Source of the DNA: Phytomonospora endophytica
GTDB taxonomy: Bacteria > Actinomycetota > Actinomycetes > Mycobacteriales > Micromonosporaceae
Length of the DNA: 64,000 bases
Direction of reading: 5' to 3'
Assembly (NCBI RefSeq): GCF_014202425.1
Contig: NZ_JACHGT010000019.1
Coordinates: 77,367-141,366 of the forward strand
Below the pieces are notes generated by a model, which saw only the letters and a list, made by a program, of their open reading frames with translations, made no database searches and had not been told where the DNA came from. The position numbers and the translations under genes were made by a program. Positions 58,524-64,000 of the stretch are shown here, one piece after another (the stretch's first letter is position 1; each line of letters starts with the position of its first letter).

Positions 58524-59207
58524 TCACCGAGCTGGGCGAAGAGAACGCGGGGTGAGCACCTTCTCCACCAGCGCGAGCAGCCCTTCGATCACCAGTGCGA
58601 CGAGCGCCACAAGGATCCCGCCGGCCAGGATCTGCCCGCCGCCGACGGACATGCCGAGCCCGAAACCGCGCGAGATGATCAGCCCGAGGCCGCCGCCGTT
58701 GACGAGCGCGGCGAGCGTCGCGGTGGCCACGACCTGTACCGCGGCGGTCCGGAAACCACTGGCGAGCTGCGGTACGGCCAGGGGCAGCTCGACCCGCCAC
58801 AGCACCTGGCGGCCCGACAGGCCCATGCCGTAGGCGGCGTCGCGGGCGTCGGCGTCGGCGTCGCGGACCCCGTTGTAGGCGGTCGCCAGCAGCGGCGGGA
58901 TCGCGAACACGGCGAGCGCGGGCACGACCGAGGGCGCCCCGAAGCCCAGCGCGGTCAGCGGGAGCAGGCTGAGCAGGGCGAGGGTCGGGACGGCCCGGGT
59001 GACGTTGGAGACGGCGACGGTGAGGCCGCCGCCGCGGCCGGTGTGGCCGACCCAGATGCCCAGCGGCCAGGCGATGAGGCAACCGAGGAGGACCGCGAGC
59101 GCCGAGAGCCACAGGTGCTCGATGAGCAGGTCGATGACACCTTGGGGGTTGGTCCAGTTCAGCGGGTCGTTGAGCCAGGCGATCGCCTGGGAGATGGTGT
59201 CGCCCAT
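58524..59207 (-). CDS. ABC permease (glycine-betaine type)
   Basis: The 227-residue binding-protein-dependent permease has about five helices. The EAA-like loop RDAAYGMGLSGRQVLWRVELPLAVPQLASGF that docks to the ATPase is present. The start overlaps the stop of the other permease (TGATG), so the two permeases and the binding protein form one operon. It assembles with the second permease and the divergent ATPase. Confidence 0.9.
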   Translation of the reverse strand: MGDTISQAIAWLNDPLNWTNPQGVIDLLIEHLWLSALAVLLGCLIAWPLGIWVGHTGRGGGLTVAVSNVTRAVPTLALLSLLPLTALGFGAPSVVPALAVFAIPPLLATAYNGVRDADADARDAAYGMGLSGRQVLWRVELPLAVPQLASGFRTAAVQVVATATLAALVNGGGLGLIISRGFGLGMSVGGGQILAGGILVALVALVIEGLLALVEKVLTPRSLRPAR

Positions 59208-59881
59208 CAGGAGGCCACCGCCTTCCGGGTCCAGGGAGTCACGAGTTTCCCGAGCCAGGAGAGGAGCAGATCACACGCGAGGGCGAGCGCGACGCACAAC
59301 ACGGTCGCGGTGACGATCTGGGGTTTGTAGAGGTTGTTGCGGAACCCCGAGAGGATCAGTCCGCCGAGACCGCCTTTGCCGAGGACGGCACCGACGGTGA
59401 CCAGCGCGACCGTGGAGACGGCGGCGATGCGCAGGCCGGTGAGAATACTCGGGAGCGCGAGGGGTATCTCGATGCGCATGAGCATCGCGAAGCTGCCGTA
59501 CCCCATGCCGTCGGCGGCGTCGCGGACCTCTTCGGGCACCTGGCGCAAACCGGTCAAGGTGCCTCTTACGATGATCAACAGCGCGTACATGACCAGGCCG
59601 ACGAGTACCGTGGTCGCGGTCAAACCCATGAACGGCGCGAGCAACGCGAACAGCGCCAGTGAAGGCACCGTGTACAAAACACCCGAGAGTGCGAGGATGG
59701 GAGCCGTGAGCCAGCGGGTCCGGTACGCGAGAATCCCCAGGGGTATCGCGAGAACCGCGGCGAACAGCATCGCCAGAGCCGTCAACTCGACGTGTTCGGT
59801 AAAAGCCGCGCCGAGAGACTCGGCGTTGTTCTGTATGTACGACCAGGAGAACCAGGGATCGTCCGGCACGGCGTCGAGCAT
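59207..59881 (-). CDS. ABC permease (glycine-betaine type)
   Basis: The 224-residue permease (starting at MLDAVPDDPWFSWSYIQNN) has five or six helices. The coupling loop RDAADGMGYGSFAMLMRIEIPLALPSILTGL is present. A longer start at 59929 adds 16 residues but would leave 3 bp to the divergent ATPase start, so I prefer 59881; either is possible. It is the first gene of the minus-strand importer operon. Confidence 0.88.
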   Translation of the reverse strand: MLDAVPDDPWFSWSYIQNNAESLGAAFTEHVELTALAMLFAAVLAIPLGILAYRTRWLTAPILALSGVLYTVPSLALFALLAPFMGLTATTVLVGLVMYALLIIVRGTLTGLRQVPEEVRDAADGMGYGSFAMLMRIEIPLALPSILTGLRIAAVSTVALVTVGAVLGKGGLGGLILSGFRNNLYKPQIVTATVLCVALALACDLLLSWLGKLVTPWTRKAVAS

Positions 59882-59932
59882 GGCCGACACCGCGTCCGGG
59901 CGCAAGTCCGCTCCGCTGGGGAAAGGCATGAC

Positions 59933-60913
59933 ATGGACGCTACCGCCGCGGCCGATATCGAGTTGTCCGGTGTGCGAAAGGAATATGCCGGGGGGAGCGT
60001 CGCGGTGTCCCATCTGGACCTGCACGTCCCGGCCGGCTCGCTGACCGTGCTGGTTGGACCGTCGGGATGCGGGAAGTCGACCGTGCTGCGCATGGTCAAC
60101 CGCCTCATCGCACCGACGGCCGGGAACATCCTCCTCGACGGCGCCGACACCGCCGGTGTGGACAAGGTGCGACTGCGCCGAAAGATCGGTTACGTGATCC
60201 AGCACGTGGGACTGTTCCCGCATCAGACGGTGGCGCAGAACGTCGCGACCGTCCCGAAGCTGCTGGGCTGGCCGAAGGCGCGCATCTCGGCTCGTGTCGA
60301 GGAGCTCCTCGACCTCGTCGGCCTCGACGACGGCCTGCACGGGAAGCGCTATCCGCATCAGCTGTCCGGTGGGCAGCGGCAGCGTGTCGGCGTGGCCCGC
60401 GCGCTGGCCGCCGACCCGGTCGTGCTGCTGATGGACGAGCCGTTCTCGGCGGTCGACCCGATCGTGCGCCACCGCCTGCAGGGCGAGTTCCTGCGGTTGC
60501 AGGAGACCGTGCGCAAGACGATCCTGCTGGTGACGCACGACGTCGACGAGGCCGTCCGGCTCGGTGACCGGATCGCGCTGCTGTCGGAGGGCGGGAAGCT
60601 GGAGCAGTACGCGCCGCCCGCGGAGTTGCTGGCCCGGCCGGCCTCGGCCTTCGTCGCGGAGTTCATCGGCGCCGACCGCGGCATCAAGCGCCTTTCGGTG
60701 ACCGATATCGATCCGGAGCTGCTGCGCCCGGTCGGTGAGGCGGACGGGGACTCGCCGGAGGTCTCCTCGGCCGGGACGCTGTACGACGCGCTGGCCGCGC
60801 TGCTTGAGGGCGGGACCGGGCACGTCGTGGTGAGGCGTGGCGAGGACCTGCTGGGTGCGATGAACGCCGACGACATCTACCGGGCGGCTCAGGTGGAGAG
60901 CGCGGCGGCCTAG
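59933..60913 (+). CDS. ABC importer ATPase (glycine-betaine type, CBS-like tail)
   Basis: The 326-residue protein has Walker A VGPSGCGKST, signature LSGGQRQRVGVARAL, Walker B LLMDEPFSAVDPI and H-loop LLVTHDVDEAV. The C-terminal ~60 residues (GTLYDALAALLEGGTGHVVVRRGEDLLGAMNADDI) look like a shortened CBS domain, which in OpuA-type ATPases senses ionic strength. GGAAAGG precedes the ATG. It faces away from the permease/binding-protein operon it should serve, an unusual split. Confidence 0.92.
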   Translation: MDATAAADIELSGVRKEYAGGSVAVSHLDLHVPAGSLTVLVGPSGCGKSTVLRMVNRLIAPTAGNILLDGADTAGVDKVRLRRKIGYVIQHVGLFPHQTVAQNVATVPKLLGWPKARISARVEELLDLVGLDDGLHGKRYPHQLSGGQRQRVGVARALAADPVVLLMDEPFSAVDPIVRHRLQGEFLRLQETVRKTILLVTHDVDEAVRLGDRIALLSEGGKLEQYAPPAELLARPASAFVAEFIGADRGIKRLSVTDIDPELLRPVGEADGDSPEVSSAGTLYDALAALLEGGTGHVVVRRGEDLLGAMNADDIYRAAQVESAAA

Positions 60914-60921
60914 GACGCGGT

Positions 60922-60953
60922 GAAGGACCCGCGACGGGCGTCGCGGGTCCTTC
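60922..60953. terminator. Bidirectional hairpin terminator
   Basis: GAAGGACCCGCGAC (60922-60935) pairs perfectly with its complement (60940-60953) around GGGC, between convergent ATPase and sigma-partner genes. Confidence 0.8.
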
Positions 60954-60957
60954 CCTG

Positions 60958-61542
60958 CTAGAAGTCCCCCGGAACGATCTCGCAGGGCCGGACCGGTCCC
61001 TCGACGATCCAGACGTCGCCGGTGACTCCCTTGGAGTCCCCTTCCCCGTGGGTGTGGATCTCCCACACCAGTGTCTGCCCGGGTTCGAGGCGGCTCGGGT
61101 CGATCCGGTAGTTCCAGTGCGACCAGTCGTCGTCGTCGAACCCGCTGTCCGTCTGGGTGATGAACCCGTCCGGCGGCGACCCGTCCTCATCGCCGACGTA
61201 GGCCCCGCGCGGTCCGGCGCAGTCCTCGCCGCCGCGGAGGAGGTCGACGACCGCCGGAACGCCGAAGAACTCCAGCTTGCGCTGGATGGCGGCGGCGTCG
61301 GCGGGCTCGATGTCGAAACCGGCCTTGACCTTGATCGTCCCGTCCGGCTCCCGCTCCACCGCGTAAGCCGGATCCTCTCCCAGCATCGGCACGCCCACGA
61401 TCGCGGCCCCCGCCACCACCGCGGCGAACCCCGCCGCGAGCGCGTACTTCCGCCGGTGCGAGCGCGCCGGCCGGGCCGGCTCCCGGGACGCGACCTCTTC
61501 CTTCAGCGCCACGAGCAGGCGCTCCTTGAACGGATCTGCCAT
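60958..61542 (-). CDS. Sigma-associated single-pass membrane protein
   Basis: In the 194-residue protein a ~30-residue basic cytoplasmic part precedes one membrane helix (KYALAAGFAAVVAGAAIVGVP) and an extracytoplasmic domain starting AYAVEREPDGTIKVKAGFDIEPADAAAIQRKLEFFGVPAVVDLL, a motif I associate with actinobacterial sigma-linked sensor proteins. Two Cys (EDCAGPR, RPCEIVPG) could form a disulfide. AGGAG precedes the ATG; the sigma gene ends 14 nt upstream. A role in sensing for the sigma factor is inferred. Confidence 0.7.
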   Translation of the reverse strand: MADPFKERLLVALKEEVASREPARPARSHRRKYALAAGFAAVVAGAAIVGVPMLGEDPAYAVEREPDGTIKVKAGFDIEPADAAAIQRKLEFFGVPAVVDLLRGGEDCAGPRGAYVGDEDGSPPDGFITQTDSGFDDDDWSHWNYRIDPSRLEPGQTLVWEIHTHGEGDSKGVTGDVWIVEGPVRPCEIVPGDF

Positions 61543-61556
61543 CTCCTTCTCCCCTC

Positions 61557-62108
61557 TCACACGTAGACCGGCTCGGGTTCGACCACCGCGGCCAGGGTCT
61601 TGCGGGCCCGGTGCAGCCGGACGCTCGCCGCGACGCGGGTGACGCCCAGCGCGGCGGCCGCCTCGGCGACGGTGAGCCCGTCGACGGCGATGAGTTCCAG
61701 CAACGCCCGCGTCTTCTCGGGCAGCCCGTCGAGGGCCGCGACGATCCGCCGGGCGGCGTGTTCGGCGTCGATGCGCTCCTCCATCCGCGCGACGCCTTCG
61801 GCGTCGAGCAGGCGGCGGCCGGTGATCCGGCGGACGGCGGCGAGGTCGCGCCCCCGGCGCCGCCGCTCCTCGGCGACGACGTTGCGCGCGACTCCGTAAA
61901 GCCACCCGGTGACCGTCCCCTTCCGGGGCCGGTAGGTGTGCGCGGTGTCGACGACGGCGAGGAACACCTCGGCGGTGAGGTCTGCCGCGGTGCAGGGGTC
62001 GTCGACGCGGCGGGCGATGAACCGGGTGACGCGCTCGTAGTGCGCGCGGTAGAAGCGCTCGAAGGCGTCGGCGTCGGTGCCGACGTCCTTCGGGTGAACT
62101 TCGTCCAT
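61557..62108 (-). CDS. ECF RNA polymerase sigma factor
   Basis: The 183-residue protein has sigma region 2 (FERFYRAHYERVTRFIARRVDDPCTAADLTAEVFLAV; TVTGWLYGVARNVVAEERRRR) and region 4 (LPEKTRALLELIAVDGLTVAEAAAALGVTRVAASVRLHRARKTL). It is the first gene of a two-gene operon with the membrane protein downstream. GAGAGGAGG precedes the ATG by 5 nt. It is distinct from the sigma factor at 12087, which has a different type of membrane partner. Confidence 0.92.
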   Translation of the reverse strand: MDEVHPKDVGTDADAFERFYRAHYERVTRFIARRVDDPCTAADLTAEVFLAVVDTAHTYRPRKGTVTGWLYGVARNVVAEERRRRGRDLAAVRRITGRRLLDAEGVARMEERIDAEHAARRIVAALDGLPEKTRALLELIAVDGLTVAEAAAALGVTRVAASVRLHRARKTLAAVVEPEPVYV

Positions 62109-62171
62109 GAACTCCTCCTCTCGTTGTTCTCACCCGGTGCTTCGTTCGGGAGAAGTGTGCTGTTACACGAG

Positions 62172-62203
62172 AACGGGGCCTTTCCCGAAGGAAAGGCCCC
62201 GTT
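62172..62203. terminator. Hairpin terminator
   Basis: AACGGGGCCTTTCC (62172-62185) pairs perfectly with GGAAAGGCCCCGTT (62190-62203) around CGAA, downstream of the minus-strand membrane gene and upstream of the sigma operon. Confidence 0.75.
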
Positions 62204-62214
62204 GACGTGAGTCG

Positions 62215-63465
62215 TCACCGCAGGGAGGCGAAGGACTCCCGGTCGCGCTCGCGCTTGCCGTCGTCGGCGCTGTAGTCGGGCACCTCGTCGGGCTTGCCGA
62301 GGGTCTCGACGAGCCAGGTCGCGACCAGTCCGGCGACGAGGCCGCCGGCGACGTAGACGGCCGGGTGGAGGTGCCAGTCCTGGGCGGCGCCGAGCTGGAC
62401 GACGCCGACCATGACGGCGGTCCCGAGCAGGGTCCCGGCGAAGCCGCCGCGGCGGCCCTGCGCGCTGGTCCCGCCGAGGAGCGCGCCGGCCAGGGCGAGC
62501 CCGCCGTAGAGGAGCGCGGTCTGGGAGGTCGGGCCGGTCGGCATGCCCTGGGCGGTGCCGAGGGCGATGACGACGCCCGCCACGCCCGCCAGGGCGGTCG
62601 ATCCGAGGGTGCCGAAGAGGGTGAGGGTCACGGCGCCGCGCGTGCGGCGGCCACCGGTGTCGCCGTCGCGGCAGGCGCCGAGGAGCCTGCGGGTGCCGGG
62701 GAGGGAGCCGACGACGCCGCCGACGATGGACAGCGCGGCGGCCAGGCCGAGGACGATGACGCCCCGGTCGTTGATGTTGAAGGCGTAGTCGGGCGCCAGT
62801 GCCGGCAGCTTGATCGACTCGACGCCGGCGAACAGGGCGAGGCCGACACCGAGTCCGGCGGCCCAGCCGGGGACCTTGAACAGCAGGATCAGCAGCGCGA
62901 GGACCAGTCCGGCGCCGAGGCAGGCGCCGACGGCGACGACCGCCGCGATCGCGGTGCCCTGGCCGTCGTAGAACTTGAAGAACAGGGCCGCCGCGGCCAG
63001 CGCGAAGGCGAAGAGGCCGAGGTTGACCGCGCGGACCCGCAGCGTCAGGGCGGTCGCGGTGGCCAGCAGCAGCACGGCGCTGAAGCCGAGGACGAGGTGC
63101 TTGAGGGGGGTGCCCTCGAAGAGGGTGGAGTCGGTCGAGCGGGCCCAGAAGAAGACGCCGGCGGCCGCCAGCATCAAGACGACTTCGAGGACGATGTGCA
63201 CCAGGAGCCGGTCGTTGGCGTCGCGTCCGCCGACTTCGTCGTAGACGTGGTCGAGGCGGTCGCCGATCGCGGTCACCGGGTCGGGCGTGTACCGGTTGTC
63301 GGCGGTCGGGAGGTCCGACGAGGCCGAGTAGGGGTCGTCGCGGTAGTCCGGCGACGAGGAGTATCCGGGCGGATCGTCACGATAGTCGCCGTGGGCGGGT
63401 GGGTTGCTGTCGTCGGGCGGCCCGTACCCGTCGGGGTATCTGCGGCCTCCGTCGTCATACGCCAT
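62215..63465 (-). CDS. Polytopic membrane protein (ABC-2/BPD_transp_2-like)
   Basis: The 416-residue protein has a ~65-residue Pro/Tyr/Asp-rich cytoplasmic N-terminus (repeats of DYRDDP and SSPDYRDDPYS) followed by about ten hydrophobic helices. The membrane part has Gly/Ala-rich segments similar to ribose-type ABC permeases (GSTALAGVAGVVIALG; LLYGGLALAGALLGG), but no ATPase or binding protein is adjacent, so it may be a derived, non-transport protein. The family is uncertain. Confidence 0.6.
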   Translation of the reverse strand: MAYDDGGRRYPDGYGPPDDSNPPAHGDYRDDPPGYSSSPDYRDDPYSASSDLPTADNRYTPDPVTAIGDRLDHVYDEVGGRDANDRLLVHIVLEVVLMLAAAGVFFWARSTDSTLFEGTPLKHLVLGFSAVLLLATATALTLRVRAVNLGLFAFALAAAALFFKFYDGQGTAIAAVVAVGACLGAGLVLALLILLFKVPGWAAGLGVGLALFAGVESIKLPALAPDYAFNINDRGVIVLGLAAALSIVGGVVGSLPGTRRLLGACRDGDTGGRRTRGAVTLTLFGTLGSTALAGVAGVVIALGTAQGMPTGPTSQTALLYGGLALAGALLGGTSAQGRRGGFAGTLLGTAVMVGVVQLGAAQDWHLHPAVYVAGGLVAGLVATWLVETLGKPDEVPDYSADDGKRERDRESFASLR

Positions 63466-63608
63466 GACGGCTCACTCCTGCGGAAATCACCCATGCGTCT
63501 CGGGGGTAAGACGGGGTCGATCCGCACGGTACAAGCACCGGGGTGTCCCACGACACCCCTTCAAGGTCGAAGGGACCTTAAAAGCGGCTAATGCTTGCCG
63601 GGGTCGTC

Positions 63609-63998
63609 TCAGGCGCTCGCGGGGCCGCCGTCCTCAGTGGACTCGTCGTCGGGGCGGCGGGGGATGCGGCAGGCGCGTTCCAGCCAGAGCGCGGCGGCGA
63701 CGAGGAGCAGTCCGGCGACGAAGCTGAAGGCCGTGGGGAGGAGGTCGTCGGCGGCGGCCTGGAGACGTCCGCGCTGGGCGATGGAGTAGACGAGGAGCGC
63801 GGCGTACCAGCCGGTGAACAGCGCGCCGCCGAGGGAGCAGGCCTTGGAGAAGGCGGCGAAGCGGGCCACCGACAGCGGCTCGACGGGCCGGGTCCCGGGG
63901 CGCCGTTCGATGCGCGCGCGGGTCTGTACGGCGCTGTAGCCGCACACGACGGCGACCAGCAGCAGCGAGGCGCCCGTGAACCAGGAGGCTCCGGGCAT
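63609..63998 (-). CDS. DUF3180-like membrane protein (5' end may lie outside window)
   Basis: About four hydrophobic helices occur in 129 visible residues. PLSVARFAAFSKACSLGGALFTGWYAALLVYSI and the tail ALWLERACRIPRRPDDE resemble DUF3180 proteins, which in actinobacteria sit beside folate-biosynthesis genes. The ATG at 63996-63998 is possible, but the family normally has a longer N-terminus, so the real start is probably beyond the window end. Confidence 0.6.
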   Translation of the reverse strand: MPGASWFTGASLLLVAVVCGYSAVQTRARIERRPGTRPVEPLSVARFAAFSKACSLGGALFTGWYAALLVYSIAQRGRLQAAADDLLPTAFSFVAGLLLVAAALWLERACRIPRRPDDESTEDGGPASA

Positions 63999-64000
63999 GT

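Overview
The window is high-GC actinobacterial chromosome. The evidence is its codon use, the frequent GTG/TTG starts, a SenX3-RegX3-Gpm block, an XPB-type repair helicase, a mycothiol-type nitroreductase, and many genes whose only promoter signal is a TANNNT box 6-7 nt before the start codon (leaderless genes). A filamentous actinomycete (Pseudonocardiales, Glycomycetales or Micromonosporales) is plausible, but I cannot fix the genus. No rRNA, tRNA, CRISPR, integrase or transposase gene was seen.

Layout. 1-9 kb: two tandem MFS paralogues, a ClpN/HTH protein with a promoter buried in two palindromes, a phosphatase/ribbon-helix-helix pair, HxlR/SCP2 and Ohr genes overlapping at their 3' ends, a Ppx/GppA phosphatase, a thiolase and a Nudix protein. 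9-13.7 kb: two MarR-controlled divergent pairs and an ECF sigma factor with its membrane partner. 13.7-16.6 kb: a DnaA-box cluster, then regX3, senX3 and gpmA. 16.6-17.2 kb: a gene-free stretch with a 133-nt imperfect hairpin. 17.2-28.3 kb: the two genes of the XPB helicase module, separated by VanZ-RDD, aldo/keto reductase and secreted CAP genes and by a thrice-repeated 26-bp element, followed by an L,D-transpeptidase. 28.3-30.2 kb: a gene-poor repeat locus with three octanucleotide arrays separated by a conserved cassette. 30.2-39.9 kb: a sensor kinase with its membrane neighbour, arylamine N-acetyltransferase, a decayed FAD monooxygenase, an acyl-CoA ligase, a phosphotransferase, an FAD-linked oxidase, a lipoprotein, and a WYL regulator with its probable target.

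40-46.4 kb carries conflict-type genes: a TerD-like protein, a small P-loop kinase and a 1202-residue trypsin-STAND ATPase-TPR protein. 46.4-64 kb: glpD, a DHFR-like reductase, a secreted beta-trefoil lectin, a MocR-type regulator facing a nitroreductase-MFS-epoxide hydrolase series, a PadR-regulated DrrAB-type ABC exporter, a GNAT protein, a glycine-betaine/choline ABC importer whose ATPase is divergent from its permeases, a second ECF sigma/membrane-sensor pair, and two membrane proteins, the last running off the window.

The best candidates for undescribed biology are the octamer-cassette locus, the trypsin-STAND protein with a hairpin over its ribosome-binding site, the phosphatase/RHH pair, the ClpN/HTH autoregulatory promoter, the DnaA-box cluster between convergent genes, and the long hairpin near 17.0 kb. 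All of these are read by eye; no database search was run.
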